Shown: piece after piece, positions 27,465 to 37,811 of the stretch
How positions within the stretch are numbered: position 1 is the stretch's first letter
Layout of the letters: each line of letters begins with the position of its first letter
Source of the DNA: Stenotrophomonas maltophilia
Lineage (GTDB): Bacteria; Pseudomonadota; Gammaproteobacteria; Xanthomonadales; Xanthomonadaceae
Length of the DNA: 64,000 bases
Direction of reading: 5' to 3'
NCBI RefSeq assembly: GCF_003970865.1
Contig: NZ_RXLZ01000012.1
Location: forward strand, 21,116-85,115
Made by a program: the position numbers and the translations under genes
The notes under the pieces: generated by a model
Database searches by the model: none
Told to the model about the DNA's origin: nothing
Seen by the model: the letters and a program-made list of their open reading frames with translations, nothing else

Positions 27465-28643
27465 ATGACCTTCCTCCCGCAACTCCGTATTCCCGCCACC
27501 TACATGCGCGGTGGCACCAGCAAGGGCGTGTTCTTCCGCCTGCAGGACCTGCCCGAAGCCGCACAGGTGCCGGGCGCCGCACGCGATGCACTGCTGATGC
27601 GCGTGATCGGCTCACCCGATCCGTATGGCAAGCAGACCGATGGCATGGGCGGTGCAACGTCCAGCACCAGCAAGTGCGTGATCATCTCCACCGCTTCTGT
27701 GCCGGACCACGATGTGGACTACCTGTACGGTCAGGTCTCGATCGATACCGCCTTCGTCGACTGGAGCGGCAACTGCGGCAACCTCAGCACCGCGGTGGGT
27801 CCGTTCGCGATCGCCAACGGTCTGATCGATCCGGCCCGTGTGCCGCGCGATGGCCTGTGCACCGTGCGCGTCTGGCAGGCCAACATCGGCAAGACCATCA
27901 TCGCCCACGTGCCGATGCGCGATGGTGAAGTACAGGAAATCGGCGATTTCGAGCTGGACGGCGTGACCTTCCCGGCGGCCGAGATCCAGCTGGAATTCAT
28001 CGATCCGTCCGATGACGGCGACGCGGGCGCAATGTTCCCGACCGGTAATCTGGTCGACACCCTGGAGGTGCCCGGCGTGGGCAGCTTCGAGGTGACGATG
28101 ATTACCGCTGGCATCCCGACCATCTTCCTCAACGCTGCCGACCTGGGATACACCGGCACCGAGCTGCAACCGGCGATCAACGAGGACAGGGGAGCGCTGG
28201 AGCGCTTCGAGAAGATCCGCGCCTATGGCGCCTTGCGCATGGGTCTGATCAAGAACCTGGAAGACGCAGCGACCCGCCAGCACACGCCGAAGGTGGCCTT
28301 CGTGGCACCGGCACAGGACTACGTGTCGTCCAGTGGCAAGGCCATCCCGGCCTCGGCGATCGACCTGCATGCGCGTGCGCTGTCGATGGGCAAGCTGCAC
28401 CACGCGATGATGGGTACCGCTGCAGTGGCGATCGGCACTGCAGCGGCGATTCCGGGCACCCTGGTCAATCGTGCGGCTGGTGGTGGCGAACGCGAGGCAG
28501 TGACCTTCGGTCATCCTTCCGGCACGTTGCGCGTGGGCGCGCAGGCCGGTTTCGTTGACGGCCAGTGGACAGTGACCAAGGCCATCATGAGCCGCAGCGC
28601 CCGCGTGCTGATGGAAGGCAAGGTGCGGGTGCCGGCCGAGTGA
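27465..28643 (+). CDS. prpF: 2-methylaconitate isomerase PrpF
   Basis: This 392-residue protein has a diaminopimelate-epimerase-like fold. It isomerises trans- to cis-2-methylaconitate so that AcnD can finish 2-methylisocitrate formation. Family marks are YMRGGTSKGVFF at the N-terminus, GGATSSTSKC and WSGNCGNLS. It belongs to the acnD pathway but is separated from acnD by the toxin-antitoxin pair, following the toxin stop by three bases. Confidence 0.95.
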   Translation: MTFLPQLRIPATYMRGGTSKGVFFRLQDLPEAAQVPGAARDALLMRVIGSPDPYGKQTDGMGGATSSTSKCVIISTASVPDHDVDYLYGQVSIDTAFVDWSGNCGNLSTAVGPFAIANGLIDPARVPRDGLCTVRVWQANIGKTIIAHVPMRDGEVQEIGDFELDGVTFPAAEIQLEFIDPSDDGDAGAMFPTGNLVDTLEVPGVGSFEVTMITAGIPTIFLNAADLGYTGTELQPAINEDRGALERFEKIRAYGALRMGLIKNLEDAATRQHTPKVAFVAPAQDYVSSSGKAIPASAIDLHARALSMGKLHHAMMGTAAVAIGTAAAIPGTLVNRAAGGGEREAVTFGHPSGTLRVGAQAGFVDGQWTVTKAIMSRSARVLMEGKVRVPAE

Positions 28644-28650
28644 TGCGTTG

Positions 28651-28728
28651 GTAAACGCCAACCAAAGGTTGGCGACTACCGGGCCGCAGAGACCGATTGC
28701 TTTGGTAGATGCCAACCTTGGTTGGCAT
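28651..28728. repeat. Two SMAG palindromes between prpF and prpD
   Basis: GTAAACGCCAACCAAAGGTTGGCGACTAC is approximated at 28651-28679, and GTAGATGCCAACCTTGGT plus TGGCAT at 28704-28728. They sit in the only sizeable gap of the prp gene series and could stabilise or attenuate the message there. Confidence 0.8.
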
Positions 28729-28768
28729 GGTGCACGGGCAACGGTGCACCGCAACGAGGAGATCGACG

Positions 28769-30229
28769 ATGTCCGACAACCACACCCCATCCAACGAGCG
28801 TGCAGCGTGGGATACGCTGCTGGTGGATATCGTCGACTACGTACGCGACGCCCGCATCGACTCGCCGCTGGCGTTCCAGACCGCGCATCATTGCCTGCTT
28901 GATACGTTGGGTTGCGGCCTGGAAGCGCTGTCCTTCCCGGCCTGCAGCAAACTGCTCGGTCCACTGGTGCCGGGCATCAGTGTGGTCAACGGCGCGCACG
29001 TACCGGGCACGCACTACGTGCTGGACCCGGTGCAGGCGGCCTTCAACCTCGGCGCAATGGTGCGCTGGCTGGATTTCAACGACACCTGGCTGGCCGCCGA
29101 ATGGGGCCATCCTTCCGATAACCTCGGCGGGATTCTTGCCGTCTGCGATTGGTTGGGGCGCAACGCGCAGGCCCTGCGTCGTCCGCCGCCGACCGTGCAC
29201 GACGTGCTGCTGGCGATGATCAAGGCGCACGAGATCCAGGGCGTGCTGGCGCTGCAGAATTCCTTCAATCGCGTTGGGCTGGACCATGTGGTGCTGGTCA
29301 AGGTGGCCACCACGGCCGTGGTTTCGCAGCTGCTCGGGCTGGATCGCGAACGCATGCTCAATGCGCTGTCGCTGGCCTGGGTGGACGGCCAGGCCCTGCG
29401 CACCTACCGGCACGCGCCCAACACCGGGTCGCGCAAGAGCTGGGCGGCCGGCGACGCGACCAGCCGTGGCGTGCGCCTGGCGCTAATGGCAGCCAGCGGT
29501 GAGATGGGCTACCCCAGCGTGCTCAGCGCACCGACCTGGGGTTTTGAAGCGGTGTCCATGCACGGTCAGGCACTGGCGCTGGAGCGACCGCTGGGAAGCT
29601 ATGTGATGGAGAACGTGCTGTTCAAGATCAGCTACCCGGCCGAGTTCCACGGCCAGACCGCGGTGGAGGCGGCGATCACGCTGCACCAGCAGCTGCGCGC
29701 GATCGGGCGACGGGTCGAGGACATCGCGCATATCGCGATCCGGACCCAGGAAGCCTGCATCCGCATCATCGACAAGCAGGGCCCACTGCATAACCCGGCC
29801 GACCGCGACCACTGCGTGCAGTACATGGTCGCCATCGCATTGCTGCATGGGCGGCTGGTGGCAGAGGACTACGAGGACGACGTTGCCGCCGATCCGCGTA
29901 TCGACGCGCTGCGCGCGAAGATGACCTGTCAAGAGGATCCGCAGCTCAGCGCCGATTATCTGGACCCGGACAAGCGCAGCATCGCCAACGGCCTGGGCGT
30001 GCGCTTCACCGATGGCAGCGAACTGCCGGAGGTACTGGTGGAATACCCGCTCGGCCACGCCCGGCGCCGCGAGGAAGGCATTCCGCTGCTGATGGACAAG
30101 TTCCGCCGGCACCTGGCCCATCGCTTCCCGACCGCCCAGCAGCAGCGCATCTGGGCCGCTTCGCTGGACCCGGTGGCGCTGGCGGCGATGCCGGTGACCG
30201 ACTACGTGGACCTGTACCTGCCGGGGTAG
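28769..30229 (+). CDS. prpD: 2-methylcitrate dehydratase PrpD (MmgE/PrpD family)
   Basis: This 486-residue cofactor-free dehydratase converts 2-methylcitrate to cis-2-methylaconitate. Family blocks include [51 protein letters not shown] and [17 protein letters not shown] 28769 follows AACGAGGAG. Carrying both PrpD and AcnD/PrpF gives two routes for the same step. PrpD is separated from prpF by 125 bases containing SMAG palindromes, so it may be expressed at a different level. Confidence 0.94.
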   Translation: MSDNHTPSNERAAWDTLLVDIVDYVRDARIDSPLAFQTAHHCLLDTLGCGLEALSFPACSKLLGPLVPGISVVNGAHVPGTHYVLDPVQAAFNLGAMVRWLDFNDTWLAAEWGHPSDNLGGILAVCDWLGRNAQALRRPPPTVHDVLLAMIKAHEIQGVLALQNSFNRVGLDHVVLVKVATTAVVSQLLGLDRERMLNALSLAWVDGQALRTYRHAPNTGSRKSWAAGDATSRGVRLALMAASGEMGYPSVLSAPTWGFEAVSMHGQALALERPLGSYVMENVLFKISYPAEFHGQTAVEAAITLHQQLRAIGRRVEDIAHIAIRTQEACIRIIDKQGPLHNPADRDHCVQYMVAIALLHGRLVAEDYEDDVAADPRIDALRAKMTCQEDPQLSADYLDPDKRSIANGLGVRFTDGSELPEVLVEYPLGHARRREEGIPLLMDKFRRHLAHRFPTAQQQRIWAASLDPVALAAMPVTDYVDLYLPG

Positions 30230-30290
30230 CAACGCTCTGGTGGATCTGACGCCACGTCTGCTTGCCGGGCACGTGGCTCGACCCGCTTTG

Positions 30291-30346
30291 GTAGGTGCCA
30301 ACCAAGGTTGGCGGCTACCGGACTGCCGGCCAGCGGCCGGCGCTAC
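30291..30346. repeat. Two SMAG palindromes after prpD
   Basis: GTAGGTGCCAACCAAGGT begins at 30291 and closes at CTAC 30315-30318. A second element, TGCCGGCCAGCGGCCGGCG closing with CTAC, is at 30323-30346. Confidence 0.8.
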
Positions 30347-30398
30347 CCGCACCCGGGGCAATTGCCGATTTCGCGTCAACACCTTGACGCGGCCTGCC

Positions 30399-30404
30399 TA
30401 TAAT
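30399..30404 (+). promoter_or_regulatory. Candidate -10 box of the alpha-2-macroglobulin gene
   Basis: TATAAT lies 27 bases upstream of the ATG. A TTGACG at 30384 is only 9 bases away, too close to serve as its -35, so the -35 is unclear. Confidence 0.45.
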
Positions 30405-30430
30405 GGCCACCTCGATCAAGGAGTGACGAC

Positions 30431-33400
30431 ATGAGCGGTCCGGCACGGCGGAAGCGGTGGGGATGGGCGGCGGCTGTACTGGCAGGAGGCCTGTTGCTGG
30501 GCCTGGCCGGCTGCCGCAACGACAGCGGGCAGCTGCCCAAGGCCAGTGGTGAAGCCATCACCACCCAGGCCGAGCAGGTGAAGGAATTCACCCTGCTGCG
30601 TGCCTACCCGGACCAGAAGAATGACGGCCTGTCGCTGGCGCTGGAGTTCTCGCGCCCGCTGGTCGGCACCCAGGATTTCGACAAGCTGGTGCGCTTCGAA
30701 GAGAAGGTCGGCACCGACGACAGCAGCTGGACGCTGTCCGATGACGGCCTGACCCTGCGCTACCCGTTCGTCGAGGCCGGCAAGGAATTCAGCCTGGTGG
30801 TCTCGCCCGACCTGCTGGCCGCCGATGGCAGCCGGCTGGGCAAGGAACTGAAGCAGAAGGTGTTCAGCGGCGAGCTGAAGCCGGTAGTTGGCTTCGCTTC
30901 GCAGGGCAGCGTGCTGCCGGCCAAGGACAGCCGTGGCCTGCCGGTGGTGTCGGTGAACGTGCCGGAGGTCGATGTCGAGTTCCTGCGCGTGCGCGAGAAG
31001 GACCTGCCAACCTTCTTCAGCCAGTACCAGCGTGGCGGCCGCCGTGGTAGCTGGGAACTGAGCAGCGACTACGAGCGCAGCCCGATCAACAAGCTGGCCG
31101 AGCCGGTCTACGTCAACCGCTTCATTCTTGGCGGCAAGAAGAACGAGCGGGTGCTGACCTACCTGCCAACCCAGGACATCAAGGAACTGCAGGAGCCGGG
31201 CCTGTACTTCGCCCTGCTCAAGCGCACCGGCGACTACGAAGGCGAATTCGATACCGCGTTCTTCTCGGTCAGCGACATCGGCCTGCATACCCGTGCCTAC
31301 AAGGACAAGCTGTTCGTCCACACCGCCGGCCTGAAGGACGGTGCGCCACTGAAGGGCATCGACCTGCGCGTGCTGGATGCCAAGGGCGAGGTAGTGCTCA
31401 AGGGCAGCACCGACGGCAATGGCAATGCGCTGCTGAATTACACCCTGGATGCCACCCACGTGCTGGTCGCCAGCACTGGCAAGGACACCAGCTTCCTGCC
31501 GTTCAACCAGCCGGCGCTGGATCTGAGCGAATTCGCCGTGGCCGGCCGTGACAATGCGTGGTTCGACGTCTACGCCTGGTCCGGCCGCGACCTGTACCGC
31601 CCGGGCGAGACCGTGCGCCTGTCCGCGCTGCTGCGCGACAACGACGGCAAGCCGGTCAAGGCGCAACCGGTGTTCCTGCGCCTGAAGCAGCCCGACGGCA
31701 AGACCTTCCGCGAGACCCGTCTGCAGCCGGGTGACCAGGGCTACATCAACTTCGAGCAGGTGATCCCCGCCGAGGCGCCGACCGGGCGCTGGCAGGTCGA
31801 GTTCCGCACCGACCCGGCCAGCAAGGAAGCGATCCAGGGCATGACCCTGCGCATCGAGGAATTCCTGCCCGAGCGCATGAAGCTGGACCTGGACAGCGCG
31901 CAGAAGACGCTGAAGCCGGGTGAGGACCTGCGCCTGCAGGCCAATGGTGCCTATCTGTACGGGGCACCGGCCGATGGCAACCGCTTCACCGCACGCATGG
32001 CGGTGGCCGCCGAACAGACGCCGGTGGAAGGCCTGCCGGGCTACTTCTTCGGTGACCCGACCCTGCAGCTGCCGCGCGAAGCCAAGGACGTGATCGACAC
32101 CACGCTGCCGGGCAACGGCCAGCTGCGTGAGGATGTGGCGCTGCCGGAAGAGGCGGCCAAGGCCAAGGCGCCGATTGCCGTGGTGCTGTCCGGCAGCCTG
32201 TATGAAACCGGTGGCCGCACGGTTACCCGTACCCTGAAGCGGGTGATGTGGCCGGCCAATGCGCTGGTGGGCGTGCGCCCGCTGTTCAACCCCGAGGACG
32301 GCGCCGATTCCAACGGCAATGCGCGCTTCGAACTGATGCGCGTGGATGCCGCCGGCGCACCGCAGCCGGCCAAGGGCCTGAAGATCACCCTGGTGCGCGA
32401 ACTGCGCGACTACCACTGGACCTTCAACGACAACCGTTGGGACTACGATTTCACCCGCCGTTTCGAGAACAAGGAAACCCGCACCGTCGACGCCAGCAGC
32501 AGCGCGGTCGCCTTCGATTTCCCGGTGGAGTGGGGCGAGTACCGGGTGGACGTGTTCGATCCGTCCACTGGCCTGACCAGCCGCTATCCGTTCCGCGCCG
32601 GCTGGAGCTGGGGCGATGACAACCGCGGCCTGGACGCACGCCCGGACAAGGTCAAGCTGGGCCTGGACAAGACCGGCTACAAGGCCGGTGACACGCTGGA
32701 GGTGACGGTGACCCCGCCGCATGCCGGCAAGGGCATCCTGATGGTCGAGACCGACCGCATGCTGTACGTGCAGGACATCGAGGCCAAGCCGGGTTCGACC
32801 TTCAAGATCCCGGTCACCGCCGACTGGGAGCGCCACGACGTCTACATCACCGCACTGGTGTTCCGTGGCGGCAGTGCGCCGAGCAAGATCACCCCGGCCC
32901 GTGCCGTGGGCGTGGTGCACGTGCCGATGGACCGCAAGGGCCGCACCGTGGCCGTCGGCCTGGCCGCGCCCAAGCAGATGCGACCGGAACAGGACCTGCC
33001 GGTGACGGTCAGCGCACCGCAGCTGGCCGGCAAGATGGCGCACGTCACCGTCACCGCGGTGGACGTGGGCATCCTCAACATCACTCGTTTCCCGGTGCCC
33101 GACGCCGGTGCGCACTTCTTCGCCCAGCGTCGCCTCGGCATCGATGCCTACGACATCTACAGCCGGGTGATCGAGAGCTTTGACGGCGGTGCCGGCAAGC
33201 TGAAGTTCGGTGGCGACATGGCGCTGCAGGCGTTGCCGCAGGCCAAGCGTCCGACCGCGCGCGTGCAGACCGTGGACCTGTTCTCCGGCCCGGTGCAGCT
33301 CGATGCCAAGGGCATCGCCCGCATCCGCCTGAAGGTGCCGGACTTCAACGGCACCCTGCGGGTGTCGGCACTGGTCTACAGCGATGACCAGTACGGCAAG

Positions 33401-35338
33401 CGCGATGTGGAAACCGTGGTGCGTGCGCCGATCCTGGCCGAAGCCAGCATGCCGCGCGTGCTGGCCCCGGGCGACCGCAGCACCGTGACCCTGGACGTGC
33501 AGAACTTCACCGGCAAGCCGGGCCAGTTCAACGTGAAGGTGGAAAGCGAAGGCCCGCTGAACCTGGGCGAGGGCAGCCGCAGCGTGCAGTTGAATGCCGA
33601 TGCCAAGACCACGCTGAGCTTCCCGTTGTCCGCGCGTGAGGGCCACAGCGTGGCCAAGGTGCGGGTACGGGTGGACGGCAACGGCTTCAAGGCCGATCGC
33701 CGCTATGACCTGCCGGTGCGAGCGGCGTGGCCGCAGGTGCTGCGTTCGCAGGTGCGCACGCTTGATCCGCTGGCGGCGGTCAGCCTCGACAACAGCCTGA
33801 CCGATGGCCTGATGTCCGAGTCGGTGAATGCCCGCCTGCTGGTCAGCCCGCTGCCGCCGATTCCGTTCGCCAGTGCGCTGCAGGGCGCGCTGAACTACCC
33901 GTATGGCTGTGCCGAGCAGACCACCAGCAAGGGCTACGCCGCGCTGATCCTGGACCAGGCGACGTCGTCGATGCTCGGAGCGGACGGGCTGGATGCCAAG
34001 ACCCGTCGCGAACGCATGGAAGGCGCGTTCGGTCGCCTGGCGTCGATGCAGGTGGCCAACGGCAACTTCTCGATGTGGGGTGACGACGGCTACGTGAACC
34101 CGTGGCTGACTCCGTACATCACCGAGTTCCTGCTCGACGCCAAGGATGCCGGTTTCGCCGTGCCCGATAACGTGCTGCAGAAGGCGCTCAACCGTCTCAG
34201 CGAGGATCTGCTGTCCGGCGGCAACCAGTTCTACGGCCAGGATGACCGCGAGAAGCTGAAGTTCGCCAACCAGGCATATTCGGGCTATGTGCTGGCCCGG
34301 GTCAACCGTGCGCCGCTGGGTACCCTGCGTACGCTGTACGACAACGAGCGCAGCAAGGCGGTCGGTGGCCTGTCGCTGGTCCACCTGGGCGTGGCGCTGT
34401 CGCTGCAGGGCGATGCCAAGCGTGGCCAGGCCGCGCTGACTGCGGCCTTCGCCAAGTCCAGCAGCGAACGCCCGTCGTACTTCGGTGACTACGGCAGTGC
34501 CATTCGCGATGACGCGCTGATGATCGCGCTGACCCACGAAAACAAGCTGGCCAAGCCGGCCTGGGATGCGCGTGCGGTCGATCTCGGCCGTGGCCTGGAT
34601 GCGCGCCGCAGTGCCGGCTGGATGTGGTTGAGTACGCAGGAACAGGTAGCCATTGCCCGCCTGGGCAAGGCCCTGGCGGCCAACCAGAAGGCACTGGTGG
34701 CCGGTGAACTGGTGATCGGTGGCAACAGCGAGTCCGTCGGCGAGCGCAAGCTGTTCGGCCGCAACTTCACCGCCAGCGAACTGGCCAGCGGCGTGCGCTT
34801 CACCCCGCAGGGGCAGCCGCCGATGTTCGCCAGCATCGACGTGGCCGGCATCCCGCGCAGCGCACCGGCGCCGGACAACAGTGTGCTGGGCGTGGAGCGC
34901 AGCTACTACGGCACCGATGGCAAGCCGTGGTCGCCGCGCCCGCTGAAGGAAGGCGAAGCCCTGATCGTGCGCGTCACCGTCACCGCTGACACCACGATGC
35001 CCGATGCACTGCTGACCGACCTGCTGCCGGCCGGCCTGGAGATCGAGAACTTCAACCTGGGCGATGCCAAGCAGTGGGCCGACGTGGTGGTCGATGGCAT
35101 CACCATCAGCGACCGTGGTGAAGCCGCCGATACCAAGCACGAGGAGTTCCGCGACGACCGTTACGTGGCCGCGCTGAAGCTCTCGCGTGGCAGCAAGGCC
35201 AACGTGTTCTACCTGGTGCGCGCGGTGACCCCGGGTACCTACTCGGTGCCGCCGCCGCTGGTGGAGGACATGTACCGGCCGCAGCTGCGCGGCGTCGGTC
35301 GCAGCAACCCGACCACGATCACGGTGGTACAGCCGTGA
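30431..35338 (+). CDS. yfhM: Bacterial alpha-2-macroglobulin lipoprotein (YfhM type)
   Basis: This is a 1635-residue envelope protein, close to E. coli YfhM (about 1650). A signal peptide ends in the lipobox LAGC with the lipidated cysteine at residue 28. MG (fibronectin-like) domains follow, and the thioester motif GCAEQ is at about 1159-1163 (C1160, Q1163). Bacterial A2Ms trap attacking proteases by covalent thioester capture, probably guarding the periplasm after outer-membrane damage. It is followed by pbpC with a 49-base gap, the well-known A2M-PBP1C pairing. AAGGAG precedes the ATG. Confidence 0.95.
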   Translation: MSGPARRKRWGWAAAVLAGGLLLGLAGCRNDSGQLPKASGEAITTQAEQVKEFTLLRAYPDQKNDGLSLALEFSRPLVGTQDFDKLVRFEEKVGTDDSSWTLSDDGLTLRYPFVEAGKEFSLVVSPDLLAADGSRLGKELKQKVFSGELKPVVGFASQGSVLPAKDSRGLPVVSVNVPEVDVEFLRVREKDLPTFFSQYQRGGRRGSWELSSDYERSPINKLAEPVYVNRFILGGKKNERVLTYLPTQDIKELQEPGLYFALLKRTGDYEGEFDTAFFSVSDIGLHTRAYKDKLFVHTAGLKDGAPLKGIDLRVLDAKGEVVLKGSTDGNGNALLNYTLDATHVLVASTGKDTSFLPFNQPALDLSEFAVAGRDNAWFDVYAWSGRDLYRPGETVRLSALLRDNDGKPVKAQPVFLRLKQPDGKTFRETRLQPGDQGYINFEQVIPAEAPTGRWQVEFRTDPASKEAIQGMTLRIEEFLPERMKLDLDSAQKTLKPGEDLRLQANGAYLYGAPADGNRFTARMAVAAEQTPVEGLPGYFFGDPTLQLPREAKDVIDTTLPGNGQLREDVALPEEAAKAKAPIAVVLSGSLYETGGRTVTRTLKRVMWPANALVGVRPLFNPEDGADSNGNARFELMRVDAAGAPQPAKGLKITLVRELRDYHWTFNDNRWDYDFTRRFENKETRTVDASSSAVAFDFPVEWGEYRVDVFDPSTGLTSRYPFRAGWSWGDDNRGLDARPDKVKLGLDKTGYKAGDTLEVTVTPPHAGKGILMVETDRMLYVQDIEAKPGSTFKIPVTADWERHDVYITALVFRGGSAPSKITPARAVGVVHVPMDRKGRTVAVGLAAPKQMRPEQDLPVTVSAPQLAGKMAHVTVTAVDVGILNITRFPVPDAGAHFFAQRRLGIDAYDIYSRVIESFDGGAGKLKFGGDMALQALPQAKRPTARVQTVDLFSGPVQLDAKGIARIRLKVPDFNGTLRVSALVYSDDQYGKRDVETVVRAPILAEASMPRVLAPGDRSTVTLDVQNFTGKPGQFNVKVESEGPLNLGEGSRSVQLNADAKTTLSFPLSAREGHSVAKVRVRVDGNGFKADRRYDLPVRAAWPQVLRSQVRTLDPLAAVSLDNSLTDGLMSESVNARLLVSPLPPIPFASALQGALNYPYGCAEQTTSKGYAALILDQATSSMLGADGLDAKTRRERMEGAFGRLASMQVANGNFSMWGDDGYVNPWLTPYITEFLLDAKDAGFAVPDNVLQKALNRLSEDLLSGGNQFYGQDDREKLKFANQAYSGYVLARVNRAPLGTLRTLYDNERSKAVGGLSLVHLGVALSLQGDAKRGQAALTAAFAKSSSERPSYFGDYGSAIRDDALMIALTHENKLAKPAWDARAVDLGRGLDARRSAGWMWLSTQEQVAIARLGKALAANQKALVAGELVIGGNSESVGERKLFGRNFTASELASGVRFTPQGQPPMFASIDVAGIPRSAPAPDNSVLGVERSYYGTDGKPWSPRPLKEGEALIVRVTVTADTTMPDALLTDLLPAGLEIENFNLGDAKQWADVVVDGITISDRGEAADTKHEEFRDDRYVAALKLSRGSKANVFYLVRAVTPGTYSVPPPLVEDMYRPQLRGVGRSNPTTITVVQP

Positions 35339-35387
35339 CCGCGCGGACGGGCCGCGACGGCGCGGCCCGTCCCGCTGGCAACCTGCA

Positions 35388-37769
35388 ATGAAGAACACGA
35401 TGACAACCCGGCTGGCGGCCCTGCGCCGCCGGCTGCGGCCGCTGTGGCCATGGCTGCGCTGGGGTACGGCCGCCACGTTGGCGCTGCTGCTGGTGCTGGA
35501 CTTCGCTTTCCCGCCGCCGCTGCCTAAGCAGCGCGATACCAGCACCCTGGTGGTGGCTGCCGATGGCACCCCGCTGCGTGCGTTTGCCGATGCCGAGGGC
35601 GTGTGGCGCTATCCGGCCTCGATCGACAGCGTCTCGCCGCTGTACCTGCAGGCGTTGCTCACCTACGAAGACCGCTGGTTCTGGCGCCATCCGGGCATCA
35701 ACCCGCTGGCGATCCTGCGTGCCAGCGGCCAGTTGCTGCGCGGCGGCCGCATCGTGTCCGGTGGCTCGACCCTGACCATGCAGGTCGCACGCATCCTCGA
35801 TCCACATACGCGCACGCCCTGGGGCAAGCTCAAGCAGATGCTGCGCGCGGTGCAGCTGGAAGTGCACCTGAGCAAGCAGCAGATCCTGGCCCTGTACCTG
35901 GAACGCGCGCCTTACGGCGGCACCATCGAAGGCGTGGAAGCGGCCAGCTGGGCCTACCTGGGCAAGCCGGCGGCGCAACTGTCTCATGCCGAAGCCGCAC
36001 TGCTGGCGGTGCTGCCGCAGGCGCCGAGCCGGCTGCGCCCGGACCGCCATCCGGAAGCGGCGCAGAAGGCGCGCGACAAGGTGCTGTCACGCATGGCCGA
36101 ACTGGGTGCGTGGACACCGGAAGAAGTGGAGGACGCGCGCATCGAGAACGTGGTGGCGCGCTCGCTGCGGCCGCCGCTGCACGCCGCACTGCTGGCGCAG
36201 CGCCTGCATTCGGCGCACCCGGGCCAGGCACGCATCCAGAGCAGCATCGACATCGGCCTGCAGCGCACGCTGGAAGAGCGCGTGGCCAGCTATTTCTCGA
36301 CGCTGCCCGAGCGCACCTCGGCGGCCCTGCTGGTGGTCGACAACCAGACCCTGCAGGCGCGTGCCTACGTTGGCACGCTGGCGTTCGGTGACCGCCAGCG
36401 GTTGGGGCACGTGGACATGGTGCAGGCTTGGCGCTCGCCGGGTTCCACGCTCAAGCCGTTCCTGTATGCGATGGCACTGGATGACGGCCTGATCCATTCG
36501 GAAAGCCTGCTGGTGGATGCGCCGCAGAGTTTCGGCAGCTACCGCCCTGGCAACTTCGACATGGCCTTCAACGGACCGATCGGCGCCTCCAGCGCGTTGC
36601 GCCTGTCGCTCAACGTGCCCTCGGTGGATCTGCTGCAGCGGGTCGGTGCTGCGCGCTTCGCCGCACGCCTGTCGCACTCCGGCATCCAGCTGCGCTTCCC
36701 GCCGGGCAGCACGCCCAACCTGTCGCTGATCCTGGGCGGCACCGGCGCGCGGTTGGAAGACCTGGTCGGCGCGTTCGCCGCGCTCAACCGCAACGGCATC
36801 GCCGGCCGTGTGCGTTACACCGACGACGAGCCGATGATCGAGCGGCGCCTCGCTTCGCCCGGCGCAAGCTGGATCGTGCGCGAGATGCTGGAATCGAATC
36901 CGCGCCCAGGCTACAGCGTCGGTACGTTCGATGTCGGTGGCCGCCCGCGTGTGGCGTGGAAGACCGGCACCAGTTACGGGTATCGCGATGCGTGGGCGAT
37001 CGGCAGTACCCGCCACTACACCGTGGGCGTGTGGGTGGGGCGGCCGGACGGCACGCCGCTGCCGGGCCAATATGGTGCAGTCACCGCACTGCCGCTGATG
37101 TTCGAAGTGGTGGACAGCCTGCCGCGCCAGCGTGGCGATTCCGCTGCTGCACCGATGCCGGCCAGTGTCAGCCAGGAAGATATCTGCTGGCCGACTGGCG
37201 AACGTGCCGAGGGCCTGCCTGCGGCACTCTGCCAGCGGCGGATGTCGGCCTACCTGCTGGACGGCGCAGCACCGCTGACCTTCCCCGAGCGCGAGGCGCG
37301 GCGCTGGCAGCCGGGCCGGCAACGTTACCTGGCCGATGCGCGGACCGGCCTGCGTGTATCGGCCGACTGCCGCGCGCCACATGAGGAAGTACCACGCGAG
37401 ATCGCGCGCTGGCCGGCGCTGCTGTCGCCGTGGTTGCCCAAGGCCACGCGCGAGGCCTCGCAGTTGCCAGCACTGTCGCCGGACTGTCGCGATGACGGAC
37501 GCGATGCCAGTGTGGCCCTGCATATCGATGGTCTCAACAACGGTGCCACCCTGGCCCGGGCGCCCAATGCCCAACACGGCGTGCGGCTGCAGCTGCGCGC
37601 GCTGGGCAGCGAGCAGGCGGTGGACTGGTTGCTGGATGGCCGCTGGATCGCGCAGACCCGCGGCGCGCAGTTGATGCAGCACGAGTTCGCTGACCCCGGC
37701 GCTCACACCCTGACTGCGCTGGCGGCTGACGGCGCATGGACGCAGGTGCGGTTCAACGTCCTGCGGTAG
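35388..37769 (+). CDS. pbpC: Penicillin-binding protein 1C
   Basis: This is a 793-residue bifunctional peptidoglycan synthase. An N-terminal membrane anchor (about residues 24-42) precedes the GT51 glycosyltransferase domain, with its catalytic glutamate at about 94 in TYEDRWFWRHPG. The transpeptidase domain has the SxxK serine S353 (SPGSTLK), and KTGTS occurs later. A BiPBP-type C-terminal domain finishes the protein, as in PBP1C. Paired with the A2M gene, it is thought to repair wall at damaged sites. Confidence 0.95.
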   Translation: MKNTMTTRLAALRRRLRPLWPWLRWGTAATLALLLVLDFAFPPPLPKQRDTSTLVVAADGTPLRAFADAEGVWRYPASIDSVSPLYLQALLTYEDRWFWRHPGINPLAILRASGQLLRGGRIVSGGSTLTMQVARILDPHTRTPWGKLKQMLRAVQLEVHLSKQQILALYLERAPYGGTIEGVEAASWAYLGKPAAQLSHAEAALLAVLPQAPSRLRPDRHPEAAQKARDKVLSRMAELGAWTPEEVEDARIENVVARSLRPPLHAALLAQRLHSAHPGQARIQSSIDIGLQRTLEERVASYFSTLPERTSAALLVVDNQTLQARAYVGTLAFGDRQRLGHVDMVQAWRSPGSTLKPFLYAMALDDGLIHSESLLVDAPQSFGSYRPGNFDMAFNGPIGASSALRLSLNVPSVDLLQRVGAARFAARLSHSGIQLRFPPGSTPNLSLILGGTGARLEDLVGAFAALNRNGIAGRVRYTDDEPMIERRLASPGASWIVREMLESNPRPGYSVGTFDVGGRPRVAWKTGTSYGYRDAWAIGSTRHYTVGVWVGRPDGTPLPGQYGAVTALPLMFEVVDSLPRQRGDSAAAPMPASVSQEDICWPTGERAEGLPAALCQRRMSAYLLDGAAPLTFPEREARRWQPGRQRYLADARTGLRVSADCRAPHEEVPREIARWPALLSPWLPKATREASQLPALSPDCRDDGRDASVALHIDGLNNGATLARAPNAQHGVRLQLRALGSEQAVDWLLDGRWIAQTRGAQLMQHEFADPGAHTLTALAADGAWTQVRFNVLR

Positions 37770-37811
37770 GTGCTGGGAATGGGCCGGCGACCCGGCGCAT
37801 CCATGCTCTGG

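Noticed and set aside
30384..30404. TTGACG-TATAAT promoter before the alpha-2-macroglobulin gene
   Set aside because: The spacer is only 9 bases, far from the usual 16-18, so only the TATAAT is kept as a tentative -10.
30416..35569. 1717-codon open frame antisense to the alpha-2-macroglobulin gene
   Set aside because: It mirrors the coding frame of a high-GC gene with an unmistakable family match. The antisense translation is low-complexity (H/R/Q/A-rich) with no domains.
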